DNA of 64,000 nucleotides from Adlercreutzia shanghongiae (GTDB taxonomy: Bacteria > Actinomycetota > Coriobacteriia > Coriobacteriales > Eggerthellaceae), in NCBI RefSeq assembly GCF_035830635.1, contig NZ_JAYMFI010000001.1:310001-374000 (forward strand). Direction: 5' to 3'. The notes under the pieces are model-generated. The model searched no databases. It was not told the DNA's origin and saw only the letters and a list, made by a program, of their open reading frames with translations. Position 1 is the first letter of the stretch; every line of letters begins with the position of its first letter. A program made the position numbers and the translations under genes. Shown in pieces: positions 33,653-42,035 of this stretch.

Positions 33653-35401
33653 ATGGATCGCAGAACGTTTATCAAGGGCGGCCTTATCGCGGGAGCCGTC
33701 GCAGCCGCCGGAACCGCCGTCGGCTGCGCCCCGAGCGCATCGGGTGCCGGAGAGCCCGTCGCCGAGGAAGCCCTCGCCACCACCGGCAATACCTGGTACG
33801 GCGAACCGGCGCCCCTCGACAGCTTCGATCTCGTCGCCACCGAGGAGTGCGAGCTGCTCATCTGCGGATGCGGTGCGGGCGGCATCGTCGCCACCGCCAC
33901 AGCCGCCGAGGAAGGCGTCAAGGCCATCACCATCGACAAAGGGGCATCCCACGGCTCCATTAAGACCTTCGTAGGCGTTGTGGGCTCGCGCATCGACGAG
34001 CAGTACGGCGTGACCCCCGACAAGATGGCCGTCATGAACGAGCTGACCCGTTACACCAACGGCTTCTGCAACCCGCGCGTCGCGCGCACGTGGATCGAGG
34101 AGGGCGGCGCCACCTTCGACTGGATTTCCGACACCGTGGCCGATCGCGGCGTGAACCCGTTCTTCGAGACCGATACCGGCAGCGGTTTCCACGGCGTATG
34201 GCCCGTCTACCCCATCCAGCACGGGTTCGTCTGCGATTACACCGAGGAGCAGATGGCCGAGGCCCAGGCGAAGGCCGGTGATACGGGAGATCCGGCGGCC
34301 ATGATGCACGCCCTGCCGGGAGTGAGCGACTACCTCATGGACTTCGCCGTGGAGAAGGGCGCCGATGTACGCTACCAAACCGAACTGGTGCAGCTCATCC
34401 AAGAAGACGACGGCACCGTGACCGGCGCCATCGTGAAGGACGCCGACGGCTACAAGCAGATCAACGCCTCGAAGGGCGTCATTCTGGCCACCGGAGGCTA
34501 CGAGGCCGACCCCGATCTGCTAGCCGAGCTGAATCCCCAGTCCGCCTGCATCGGCGGCGTATCTATGGCCCAGATGGGCAACGACGGCTCGGGCATCAGA
34601 GCCGGCATCTGGGCCGGCGGCGTGAAGGACGCCATTCCCACGCTCATGACCTTCTCGCGCGCCGCCATCGCCCCCGACGCTCCCCTGGGCGCCCCCTACG
34701 AGGGCAATTCCTGCTGGATGGGCGACCAGCCGTTCCTGCGCGTGAACATGCGCGGCGAGCGCGTCTGCTGCGAGAGCGCGCCCTACGACTATCCGTTGTT
34801 CGTGGCCACCTATCAGCCCGAGAACAAGATCGCCACCATCTGGGACGCGAACTACCAGGAGCACATCCGAGCCTTCCACACCCTGGGCTGCTCGCGCATC
34901 GTGCCTTCGGAAAGCACGCTGCTCGACGGGCGCCCCAACGGCGAGGGCCTCACCTTCGAGGCCAACGACATGATGATCGCCCAGGGCATGGAAATGGGCA
35001 TCATCCAGCAAGCCGACACTCTGGAAGAGCTGGCCGAGAAGCTGCTCATGCCCGCCGATGCGCTCAAGGCCACCGTCGAGCGCTACAACGAGCTTTGCGA
35101 AGCCGGCGAGGACGCCGATTTCGGCAAAGAAGCGAAGGATCTGCTGCCGCTGACCACGCCGCCCTTCACGGGTGCCTACTTCGGCGGACACGTGCTGTGC
35201 ACCATTGACGGCTTGAAGATCGACGAGCACGGACGCGTGCTGGATGCCGCACAGGATCCCATTCCCGGTCTGTACGCCGTGGGCAATTGCTCCGGCAGCC
35301 TGTATGCCGGTTCCTACCCCGAGCTGCTCATCGGCAATGCGAACGGCCGCACCGTCACTTTCGCCCGCCATGCCGTGAAGCACATCAAGGATAACCTGTA
35401 G
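33653..35401 (+). CDS. Tat-exported FAD-dependent reductase (fumarate-reductase superfamily)
   Basis: A 582-residue flavoprotein. Tat signal MDRRTFIKGG at the very N-terminus, GCAP at 24-27, and FAD motif LLICGCGAGG (68-77), where a cysteine lies within the glycine-rich loop. A C-terminal FAD loop reads GLYAVGNCSGSLYAGSYPEL. The active-site segments of true fumarate reductases (NRxGGNA) are absent, so the acceptor is another compound; members of this group reduce diet- or host-derived unsaturated acids and related molecules. It is divergent from the membrane LuxR gene at 33396. A C-terminal remnant of a close paralogue lies at 31378. Confidence 0.92.
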   Translation: MDRRTFIKGGLIAGAVAAAGTAVGCAPSASGAGEPVAEEALATTGNTWYGEPAPLDSFDLVATEECELLICGCGAGGIVATATAAEEGVKAITIDKGASHGSIKTFVGVVGSRIDEQYGVTPDKMAVMNELTRYTNGFCNPRVARTWIEEGGATFDWISDTVADRGVNPFFETDTGSGFHGVWPVYPIQHGFVCDYTEEQMAEAQAKAGDTGDPAAMMHALPGVSDYLMDFAVEKGADVRYQTELVQLIQEDDGTVTGAIVKDADGYKQINASKGVILATGGYEADPDLLAELNPQSACIGGVSMAQMGNDGSGIRAGIWAGGVKDAIPTLMTFSRAAIAPDAPLGAPYEGNSCWMGDQPFLRVNMRGERVCCESAPYDYPLFVATYQPENKIATIWDANYQEHIRAFHTLGCSRIVPSESTLLDGRPNGEGLTFEANDMMIAQGMEMGIIQQADTLEELAEKLLMPADALKATVERYNELCEAGEDADFGKEAKDLLPLTTPPFTGAYFGGHVLCTIDGLKIDEHGRVLDAAQDPIPGLYAVGNCSGSLYAGSYPELLIGNANGRTVTFARHAVKHIKDNL

Positions 35402-35424
35402 GCCCTCCTGCTCCCCCCTCACGG

Positions 35425-35460
35425 GCCCGTCCGCGTCGTCCCTCCCCGGCGCGGACGGGC
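35425..35460. terminator. Hairpin between flavoprotein and sanA-like genes
   Basis: GCCCGTCCGCG (35425-35435) pairs with CGCGGACGGGC (35450-35460), a perfect 11-base stem. It lies between convergent genes and could act in both directions; there is no T-run. Confidence 0.6.
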
Positions 35461-35465
35461 GAACC

Positions 35466-36137
35466 TCACCCCTCGGTGGCGCTGCCGCTTCCCGATAACG
35501 AGATGGGGTCGCCGAGAAACGTCGGCAGTGGTTGCACCAGGGACGTGAAAAAGTCCTTGTCTCGGGCCAGGATCTCTCGCAGATCTCGGGCTTCTTGGCC
35601 GGCGTAGGGCCGCAGGTCGGCCGAAACGCCGTAGGCATCCAACCCAAGCCGCTCCGCCACATAAAGAGCGCGGTACAGGTGATACTTCTGGGAAACGATC
35701 ACGATGCGCTTCGCTTGGAACACATCGCGCGCCCGGTACATACTCTCATAGGTGGAAAAGCCCGCGTGGTCCATGAACACGTCGTCGGCCGGGACACCGG
35801 CTTCCACGGCCACATCCCGCATGGCGTTCACCTCGTCGTAGTCGGAGCGACCATGGTCGCCGCTCATCAGCAATTTCGGCGACGTCCCGTTCTCGTACAG
35901 CGCAACGCCCTGGGCAATGCGGTCCGCCAGCATGTCGCTCGGGTGCCCATTGGGACGCACCCCGCATCCGAGCACCAGCACGCAATCGACATCGCCAAGC
36001 GAAGCCGCTTCGTCGGCGGTCACAATCCGCGACTCAGCAGAGGAGCGCACATGGGCATCTATCGCAAAGATCGCCACAGCCCCGAGGACAGCCAGCGCCA
36101 GAACACCCAGCCCGATTCGCTTCAGCCACGTACCCAT
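35466..36137 (-). CDS. SanA-like DUF218 membrane-anchored protein
   Basis: A 223-residue protein with one N-terminal membrane segment (about residues 7-27) and a DUF218 domain. Motifs are VLVLGCGVRPNGHPSDML, LLMSGDHGRSDYDEVNAM, DHAGFSTYESMYRA and SQKYHLYRALYVAERLG, as in SanA/YdcF proteins of the cell envelope (SanA affects vancomycin exclusion in E. coli). ATG 36137 is preferred because AGGAGG is placed correctly; a longer reading frame upstream lacks support. It is divergent from the glycine-riboswitch transcript. Confidence 0.88.
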   Translation of the reverse strand: MGTWLKRIGLGVLALAVLGAVAIFAIDAHVRSSAESRIVTADEAASLGDVDCVLVLGCGVRPNGHPSDMLADRIAQGVALYENGTSPKLLMSGDHGRSDYDEVNAMRDVAVEAGVPADDVFMDHAGFSTYESMYRARDVFQAKRIVIVSQKYHLYRALYVAERLGLDAYGVSADLRPYAGQEARDLREILARDKDFFTSLVQPLPTFLGDPISLSGSGSATEG

Positions 36138-36298
36138 TTCGCATCCTCCTTGAACGTCCGAAACGAATATACCGCGCGCAGCGATCAGATGGACGTAAGT
36201 TAAGGAAAAGGTAAGCGTCCTTCGGGCTCCTGCGCCGCCGCAGCGCTGCCTTTCGCAGGGAATGCGAACACGGCGTGCAACGTTGAGCAAAATAGTTG

Positions 36299-36327
36299 TT
36301 GATTGCCAAGGCGGCGAAGCGTATAGT
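36299..36327 (+). promoter_or_regulatory. Sigma-70-type promoter of the riboswitch transcript
   Basis: TTGATT (36299-36304) and TATAGT (36322-36327) are separated by exactly 17 bases. Transcription would begin near 36334, giving a leader of about 265 bases that contains the glycine aptamer. The 161 bases between this promoter and the SanA-like start at 36137 hold no recognised gene and presumably carry the divergent promoter. Confidence 0.6.
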
Positions 36328-36424
36328 GGCCGAGTCAACATTTCTGTGATGTCTTCGGGATGCCCGAGCGACCGCAAGCCGAGAGGTGCAGCGCGAGCGT
36401 GAGCGGCGAACCGGAGGCGGAGAA

Positions 36425-36530
36425 AACTCTGGAGAACTCTTAAGTGAGTGCCGAAGGTGCAAGGCCCCGCGCAAGCGGATAGCTTCGCGAAGCGGAGCGG
36501 GCCGAATCTCTCAGGCAAACGGACAGAGCG
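36425..36530 (+). promoter_or_regulatory. Glycine riboswitch aptamer
   Basis: The aptamer core is plain. P1 pairs CTCTG (36427-36431) with CAGAG (36524-36528). The conserved GCCGAAGG begins at 36450, P3 is GGCCCCGC with GCGGGCC, and the conserved 3' segment CTCTCAGGCAAACGGACAGAG-like stretch spans 36508-36528. Glycine aptamers of this type control glycine cleavage or glycine/alanine transport; the next gene is an alanine/glycine symporter. Only one canonical aptamer is seen. About 90 bases of GC-rich leader before it may hold a partner stem, but no second glycine core was recognised. Confidence 0.92.
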
Positions 36531-36562
36531 GCGACACGGCTTCTTCGGCCTGCCACCCATGG

Positions 36563-36596
36563 GTTCCCCAGAGCTTTCTCACGAGAAGAAGGGAAC
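36563..36596 (+). promoter_or_regulatory. Possible expression-platform hairpin covering the ribosome site
   Basis: GTTCCC (36563-36568) can pair with GGGAAC (36591-36596), with further pairing of TTTCT and AGAAG inside. The 3' arm includes the ribosome site AGAAGGGA of the symporter gene. This would let glycine binding control translation start. The switch mechanism is inferred from base-pairing only. Confidence 0.4.
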
Positions 36597-36599
36597 GCC

Positions 36600-38057
36600 G
36601 TGGAAGAGGCATTGCTTGGTATCGTTACCACCATCAACAACTATCTTTCGAACTACATCCTGATCATCCTGCTGCTCGGCATGGGCATCTGGTTCACCGT
36701 GCGCACGAAGGCCATTCAGTTCCGCTGTTTCGGCGAGGGCTGGCGCCGCGTGTTCGGCGACTTCAGCCTGCGCGGAGGCAACCAGGGCGGCGGCATGACG
36801 TCGTTCCAGGCGCTGTCCACCGCCATCGCGGCCCAGGTGGGCACGGGCAACATCGTGGGTGCCTGCGGCGCCATCATCGTGGGCGGCCCGGGCGCCATCT
36901 TCTGGATGTGGATCATCGCCCTGCTCGGCATGGCCACCAACTACGCCGAGGCCGTCATGGCCCAAAAGACCCGCGTGGTCGATGAGGACGGCACCGTGCA
37001 CGGCGGCCCGGTGTACTACATCACCACCGCCTTTAAGGGCAACGGGGGCAAGTTCCTCGCCGGCTTCTTCGCCGTGGCCATCATCTTGGCGCTCGGCTTC
37101 ATGGGCTGCATGGTGCAGTCGAACTCCATCGCTGAAACCATGAACACCGCCTTCGGCGTGCCCACCTGGGTCATGGGCCTCATTATTGTCGTGCTGGCCG
37201 GTATCGTGTTCATCGGCGGCGTGTCCCGTTTGGCCGCGGTCACCGAGAAGATCGTGCCCGTCATGGCCATTCTCTACGTGCTCGGCTCGCTTATCGTGCT
37301 CGTCATGAACGCCCCGGCCATCCCGGCCACCTTCGCGCTCATCTTCGAGTGCGCCTTCAACCCCGCGGCCACCGTGGGCGGCGCCACCTTCGGCATCATC
37401 GCCGCCATCAGCCAGGGCGCCAAGCGAGGCCTGTTCTCCAACGAGGCCGGCATGGGCTCCACCCCGCACGCCCATGCGCTCGCCGAGGTGCGCGACCCGC
37501 ACGAGCAGGGCGTGGTGGCCATGATCGGCGTGTTCGTGGACACCATCGTGGTGGTTACCATGACCGCGCTCGTGGTGCTGTCGGTGCTCTACGTCGGCGA
37601 CGGCATGCTCGCTACGGGCGACTACGCCACGCTCACCGCCGAGACCATCACCAAGACCAACATCGCCCAGCTCGCCTTCGGCCAGTTCTTCGGCGCTGGC
37701 CCCGGTGCGTGGTTTGTGGCCATCTGCCTTTTGTTCTTCGCTTTCTCGACGATTCTTTCCTGGAACCTGTTCGCGAAGCTGAATGTGGAATGGCTCTTTG
37801 GCAAGAAGGCCGTGCTGCCCTTCACCATCATCGCGCTCGTGTTCATCTTCCTGGGCTCGCTGCTCTCCAACGACCTGGTGTGGGAGATGGCTGACATGTT
37901 CAACCAGCTGATGGTCATCCCCAACGCCATCGCGCTGTTCGCCCTGTCTGGCGCCGTGCTCTCCATCGCCAACGCCAAGCACGACAAGAAAGCCACCGAT
38001 GTTGCCGAGGAGAAGCTGGAAGACGAAGCCCGCGCCCGCGCCAACCGCCTGAAGTAA
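36600..38057 (+). CDS. Alanine/glycine:cation symporter (AGCS family)
   Basis: A 485-residue membrane protein with about eleven segments. AGCS hallmarks are SFQALSTAIAAQVGTGNIVG, GPGAIFWMWIIALLGMATNY and GAKRGLFSNEAGMGSTPHAH. It imports alanine or glycine with Na+ or H+; the upstream glycine riboswitch points to glycine. GTG 36600 follows AGAAGGGA with five bases between. It ends at a strong terminator (38112). Since some AGCS genes are riboswitch-activated to use excess glycine and others repressed, the direction of control is open. Confidence 0.93.
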   Translation: MEEALLGIVTTINNYLSNYILIILLLGMGIWFTVRTKAIQFRCFGEGWRRVFGDFSLRGGNQGGGMTSFQALSTAIAAQVGTGNIVGACGAIIVGGPGAIFWMWIIALLGMATNYAEAVMAQKTRVVDEDGTVHGGPVYYITTAFKGNGGKFLAGFFAVAIILALGFMGCMVQSNSIAETMNTAFGVPTWVMGLIIVVLAGIVFIGGVSRLAAVTEKIVPVMAILYVLGSLIVLVMNAPAIPATFALIFECAFNPAATVGGATFGIIAAISQGAKRGLFSNEAGMGSTPHAHALAEVRDPHEQGVVAMIGVFVDTIVVVTMTALVVLSVLYVGDGMLATGDYATLTAETITKTNIAQLAFGQFFGAGPGAWFVAICLLFFAFSTILSWNLFAKLNVEWLFGKKAVLPFTIIALVFIFLGSLLSNDLVWEMADMFNQLMVIPNAIALFALSGAVLSIANAKHDKKATDVAEEKLEDEARARANRLK

Positions 38058-38111
38058 GCTCTCCGAGCTCTTTGCTAAGCGCGCACCAAGCCAAGCGCAT
38101 CCGTTCCTCAG

Positions 38112-38146
38112 GAGCGGGTCGTCATCGCGACGGCCCGCTCTTTTTT
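38112..38146 (+). terminator. Rho-independent terminator of the symporter gene
   Basis: GAGCGGG (38112-38118) pairs with CCCGCTC (38134-38140), extended inward by further pairs, and is followed by six T (38141-38146). It lies 55 bases after the symporter stop. Confidence 0.88.
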
Positions 38147-38328
38147 GGGCAAATAATCGCGATGTGGACACGTTCCGCAAAGAGAGCAAGAATGCGCAAG
38201 CCTCTGACCAGGGGATTATTGCTCCCCTCTTGCTCGCACGGCGTCCAAAGCAGCTGAAAATGTGTCCATCTCGCCGTTATTTGGCTAGAAAAAATTTCGC
38301 TTGGGCAAATAATCGCGATATGGACACG
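38146..38328. repeat. Three-copy 26-base repeat (two direct, one inverted)
   Basis: Bases 38146-38172 and 38302-38328 are direct copies with one mismatch (core GGGCAAATAATCGCGAT then TGGACACG). A third, inverted copy occupies 38261-38286 (20 of 26 positions). GAGCAAGA and TCTTGCTC are further inverted inside. No gene is recognised in this 436-base gap (38058-38493). The element resembles the repeats before the ATPase genes, but no ATPase adjoins it. Confidence 0.75.
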
Positions 38329-38424
38329 CATCCCCTATTCTGCAACATAAGCCCTATATTTCATATTTCCGGAACAAAAGCGGCGAGCGTCCTGCGGAGA
38401 GCCGGCAGGGTGCTGTCGCATGCT

Positions 38425-38466
38425 CATGAGACGGGGTTTCCCGCACGTCCATGAGACGAGATTCCC
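38425..38466. repeat. Second direct repeat pair in the 38.06-38.49 kb gap
   Basis: CATGAGACGGGGTTTCCC (38425-38442) and CATGAGACGAGATTCCC (38450-38466) recur with a 25-base period. They lie just downstream of the small membrane protein gene that stops at 38494. Function unknown. Confidence 0.6.
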
Positions 38467-38493
38467 TTTGCGTGGAAGCCGAGGGCGTTCCAC

Positions 38494-38919
38494 CTACCTG
38501 GCCAGGGCCGGACCCTTGCCCCAGCGAGCGGCGATGAGGGTGGCACCGGTAAGGGCGAGGGCGGCGCCAAGACCGGGGTAGAAGCTGCCGATGAACTCCT
38601 GGGGCACTAGGTTGAAGGCGCGCAGTGCAATGCCGCCGCCCATCATGACGGCAATGATGAGGTAGCCTTTGGCATCAAAGGTATGGATGAAGCTCACGCG
38701 ATCACACGGGTGGGCCATGATGCGCGCGGCGTGCTTGCGCGACACCTTGCGAAACATAAGTCCGAAGCCGATAAAGACCACCGCCATGACGACGAGCATC
38801 CACGGCCAGGCCGACGAGCCCGTCTCGAAGAAGCTCCGCACGCCGATGCCAGCCACGTTCACACCGGCGAATATCCAAAACAGCCCAGCTATCACGAGCA
38901 GATTCTCACGTTTGACCAT
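38494..38919 (-). CDS. Small membrane protein of unknown function
   Basis: About 141 residues with four hydrophobic segments (VIAGLFWIFAGVNVAGIGV, WPWMLVVMAVVFIGFGL, KGYLIIAVMMGGGIAL and FYPGLGAALALTGATLI) and a basic loop RKVSRKHAARIMAH. ATG 38919 is chosen as the likeliest start; no strong ribosome site is present, and a start about 19 codons upstream is possible. Divergent from the acetyltransferase at 39080. I do not recognise the family. Confidence 0.65.
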   Translation of the reverse strand: MVKRENLLVIAGLFWIFAGVNVAGIGVRSFFETGSSAWPWMLVVMAVVFIGFGLMFRKVSRKHAARIMAHPCDRVSFIHTFDAKGYLIIAVMMGGGIALRAFNLVPQEFIGSFYPGLGAALALTGATLIAARWGKGPALAR

Positions 38920-39079
38920 CGTTTTGCGCCTTGCTCTCTTTTCCCGACCGGCGACGCAGCGAACAAAACCCTGCATACCAGCCTTCCATGAGGTATCATC
39001 TGCCCCAAACCTTAGCAATACCCCCTCCCCTGCGCAACTGGCGGCGCAATGGCGTAGGAAAACGATTGAGAGGACCATT

Positions 39080-39652
39080 ATGGCGAACCCGGGCACATCC
39101 ATGAGCATCCTACGACTCGCGGATGGCGAGGCGACCGACGAGCTTGTTGACGCCCTGCTCGATATGTACCGCGCCGTACAAGAAGCGGTCGCGGGAACAG
39201 ACAACAACCCGCGCTGGGTCATAGGGACCCATCCGGCGGCGCACCAGCTGAAGGAAGCCGCCGCAAGCGGAGCGCTCTTCGTCGCTATGGCGGGCGGCGA
39301 CATCGCCGGCGCGCTCATCGCCGACCGCGCGCCGGCGCCGGGCTACGAGAACGTGGCCTGGCAGGTTGAAGCCGCACCCGAAGAGGCGGCCGTGGTGCAC
39401 CTGTTCGCCATGCATCCGGCCTTCCGCGGCAAGGGTCTTGCCCGGCCCTTCCTTACCGCCGTGGAGGACATCCTGCGCGACGAGGGCGTGCGCGCCGTTC
39501 GCCTCGACACCCTCGTTGACAACCTCGGCGCCCAGCGCACCTACGAGGCCCTCGGGTTCGCGAACCTCGGTCGCGCTTGCCTCAGCTACGGTCCCGGCCC
39601 CTACGCCGATGACCCAGACGGCGGCTTCGTCATCTTCGAAAAAGCACTTTAG
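39080..39652 (+). CDS. GNAT-family N-acetyltransferase
   Basis: A 190-residue protein. The acetyl-CoA-binding motif A is VVHLFAMHPAFRGKGLARPF (V-x3-P-x3-G-x-G-x-A), followed by LDTLVDNLGAQRTYEALGF, which is motif B. The start ATG 39080 follows GAGAGGA; the open frame upstream overlaps the divergent neighbour and is not used. The substrate is unknown. Confidence 0.9.
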   Translation: MANPGTSMSILRLADGEATDELVDALLDMYRAVQEAVAGTDNNPRWVIGTHPAAHQLKEAAASGALFVAMAGGDIAGALIADRAPAPGYENVAWQVEAAPEEAAVVHLFAMHPAFRGKGLARPFLTAVEDILRDEGVRAVRLDTLVDNLGAQRTYEALGFANLGRACLSYGPGPYADDPDGGFVIFEKAL

Positions 39653-39774
39653 CGTCGTCCGGGAATGGATCGATTCCTCTTTTGCTGACGAAATACTCTT
39701 CTCCGTATGATGGGCGAGCAAAAGCGTCATGCTACACTGCGGGCACTGGCACCGATTTCATGAGGAGATATTTC

Positions 39775-40242
39775 ATGGCCCGCACCGCGTCCCCGACCAC
39801 CGTTTCCCCCTCTGCCGCGCTCCGTAGGAAAATCGCGTTGCTGCGCCTTATGCTGGCAGGCTGCCTGGGCTTGGGCCTCTTCACCCTGGGCGGCTGCGCT
39901 TCCAACCATCCCATCACGAAGTCGGGCGAGCAGTGCGCCTCGTGCCACAGCGACGGACGCATTGCCGCAGAGGGTGCCGGTTCCGCCAGCGCTATCGAAA
40001 CGGGCCTCACGTTTGCCGTGGAGGGCGGCGATGAGGTGTATCTAGGCGCGGCGTCGGTGGCCGAAGATGGCACCATCATCCCCTCGCGCGACCGCACCCT
40101 GAAAGCCGACGAGCTCGGCTCCGTCACCGTGAGCAGCCCGGGCCTCTACGCCTTGAGCACTGGCGACATCGCCGGTCCCTCCTCAATCGTCCTCATCAAT
40201 GCCACCGAGTCGGGTCCCACCGATGTCGTCGTGAAGCTATAG
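39775..40242 (+). CDS. Lipoprotein with a single c-type haem motif
   Basis: A 155-residue protein. A hydrophobic stretch (LLRLMLAGCLGLGLFTL) ends in GGCAS, a lipobox. About 19 residues later comes CASCH, a CxxCH haem attachment motif; no other CxxCH is present. The remaining 115 residues are Gly/Ala/Ser-rich with beta character and end in DVVVKL. The start follows AGGAGA. A surface-anchored monohaem cytochrome would suit electron delivery to the exported reductases in this window, but the sequence does not identify its partner. It could also be a lipoprotein with a coincidental motif. Confidence 0.75.
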   Translation: MARTASPTTVSPSAALRRKIALLRLMLAGCLGLGLFTLGGCASNHPITKSGEQCASCHSDGRIAAEGAGSASAIETGLTFAVEGGDEVYLGAASVAEDGTIIPSRDRTLKADELGSVTVSSPGLYALSTGDIAGPSSIVLINATESGPTDVVVKL

Positions 40243-40288
40243 GCCCAGCGCTGCGCAAACTCCCGCTTCAACCTACGCTTCTTCCCTA

Positions 40289-40311
40289 TTCACCGCAAAT
40301 TATGCGGTGAA
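40289..40311. repeat. Perfect palindrome before the regulator relic
   Basis: TTCACCGCA (40289-40297) and TGCGGTGAA (40303-40311) are perfect complements around AATTA. It lies 29 bases before a fragment of a winged-helix protein and may have been the operator of the lost gene. Confidence 0.7.
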
Positions 40312-40339
40312 TAGATTGCCAATCGCCGCATGAATCGCC

Positions 40340-40435
40340 ATGCTGCGCGACATCAACGACCTTATAGCCAAAGGCCTGCTCGTGCGAGACGAAACAGCGG
40401 GCGGCCGTAGCACTTCCTACAAACTGGCGGGATGA
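40340..40435 (+). pseudogene. C-terminal winged-helix relic (Fic or AlbA-type protein)
   Basis: Only 31 codons remain: MLRDINDLIAKGLLVRDETA followed by GGRSTSYKLAG and a stop. The R-D-I-N-D-L then G-G-R-S-T-S-Y pattern is the usual end of Fic-family or AlbA_2 ATP-binding proteins with a C-terminal winged helix. In-frame stops occur just upstream, so the rest is gone. Confidence 0.6.
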
Positions 40436-40513
40436 CGTAGACTCCGAGTTCAAAAAATGCTCAGCAACCAAGGCGCCTCTCTGCAAAATTTCCCGTCGCT
40501 GCATACGAGGCTG

Positions 40514-41911
40514 TCAGCTTTCGGGCACCCAGTTATCGATGAGCGATATAAGCTCCTGTCGAGAGTGAACGAGGCATTTCGCGTAAATATGGACAATGTG
40601 GGACCTGACGGTGTTGGTGCTCACGCAAAAAGATTCAGCGATAAATGACGAGCTGCGCCCCTTAGCAAAGAGCAGCATGACCTCGCACTCCCTCGCAGTT
40701 AGCTTGTAGGCCTCTGATACTGCCGCGGCTTTCTCGTCAAACGACAGCTCCCCCGCCGCTGCATCCTCTCCGGAAATGGGGGTATCCCCCCAAAGAAAGC
40801 CTGCGATTGTTTTATCGTTCAAAAGCCAAATCGCAGTTACGATGAGCAGCGAGACGAGCAAAAGTCCTAGCACCGAGTACGCATCTGACGAAAAGAAAAA
40901 ATGCTCAACAACCGAGAGTCCCGAGCCAAGCGCTTGAGCGGCCCCCGTAAACACCGTGTTCCATCCAAAAACGCGCCACGCCGACAGACTGTTCCGCCTC
41001 ACGAAGTCCATCAGCACATAGCAAATCACCAATTCGAACATGCCCTCGGCCGCTTCGACCAGCACCGTGGAGAACCAGGCAAAATCCCTATACACAGACA
41101 TGAAGACAAAGGCGAACAGCATCGCTGTGACGGCGAGCTTCGATCCGATGGCCGGCTCTCTGTCGCGGGCAGCATACAGAACAAATAAAAGCATGAGCAG
41201 CGCGAGCGCATGGGCAAAGAACTCATGGGGCGTGTTGTCAATGTGAGAGTAATGGTAAACCGTGAACTGAAGAAAGCCGAAACTCGTCATGAGAACCCCT
41301 GCGCCTACCACAGCAGCCCAGCGCCAAGGCACCAATTTGAGCGGCTTCACGTCGGCAGTATCGCCGGAATCGGCAGCAGGCGTCCGCGCCGAGGCGGCAA
41401 CGAGGATGCTGGAGCTCAGGGAGAACATGATTGCCGCAAGCAGGACAAGTACCGTTCCGTCAAGCGTCCACAATAAGGTTCCGGCCGTTGAGGCCAGTGC
41501 CGTCACCACAATTGCTCGCCGTCCGATATCCTCCGGACTATCCGAGAGCGCCTTCAGCCAACAAATCATGACGATGGCGGCGGCAACTACAAACAGGGAA
41601 AAGCCCGCCAGCATGAGAAGGGGCACCTGGGCGAACAGCGCGAATACGAACACCCCAATCAAACCGACGCTCGCAACGGCGTAGAGGGCGCCTCGTTTCA
41701 TAAACACGTTTCCACGCGGACCGACCATCGCAAATAGAAGCCCCACGGCTATCACAAGGGGCCGAAGCGTCAGATACGTTGAAGTAGGAATATCCGGCGC
41801 GCCAAGACTTCGCGAAACGCAGAGGACCACCATTTCCTGAGAGGCCCAGCACAGCCCCAATCCAATCGCGAATGCCGCTGCAAAGAAGCCACTACCTTTA
41901 CCGCCTCCCAT
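40514..41911 (-). CDS. Membrane-spanning LuxR-family regulator
   Basis: A 465-residue protein: about twelve hydrophobic segments (residues about 8-385), then a LuxR helix-turn-helix (LTARECEVMLLFAKGRSSSF, VSTNTVRSHIVHIYAKC). ATG 41911 has GGGAGG seven bases upstream. It is divergent from the flavoprotein at 42186, with 274 bases between. By architecture and position it should sense a signal at the membrane and control that flavoprotein. The 271-base region past its stop (40243-40513) holds only the winged-helix relic and its palindrome. Confidence 0.92.
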   Translation of the reverse strand: MGGGKGSGFFAAAFAIGLGLCWASQEMVVLCVSRSLGAPDIPTSTYLTLRPLVIAVGLLFAMVGPRGNVFMKRGALYAVASVGLIGVFVFALFAQVPLLMLAGFSLFVVAAAIVMICWLKALSDSPEDIGRRAIVVTALASTAGTLLWTLDGTVLVLLAAIMFSLSSSILVAASARTPAADSGDTADVKPLKLVPWRWAAVVGAGVLMTSFGFLQFTVYHYSHIDNTPHEFFAHALALLMLLFVLYAARDREPAIGSKLAVTAMLFAFVFMSVYRDFAWFSTVLVEAAEGMFELVICYVLMDFVRRNSLSAWRVFGWNTVFTGAAQALGSGLSVVEHFFFSSDAYSVLGLLLVSLLIVTAIWLLNDKTIAGFLWGDTPISGEDAAAGELSFDEKAAAVSEAYKLTARECEVMLLFAKGRSSSFIAESFCVSTNTVRSHIVHIYAKCLVHSRQELISLIDNWVPES

Positions 41912-42035
41912 GCCATGCCCTCCCTTTTTCGCCTCTTCAGTCGCTTAAATGCGCCTCATTGCAAGCTTTCCCCATTATAGAGCTACCTCTCTTCGAACGT
42001 GATCTCAGCCATGGCCCTGAACAGGAGAAATAAGA

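Noticed and set aside
36334..36424. A first glycine aptamer in the leader before the recognised one
   Set aside because: The segment is GC-rich and structured, but the conserved GCCGAAGG and CAGGCAAA cores are not present, so only one aptamer is called.
38122..38331. A small minus-strand frame with a repeated HIAIICP peptide
   Set aside because: The peptide repeat follows from the duplicated 26-base DNA element; there is no ribosome site and it overlaps the symporter terminator.
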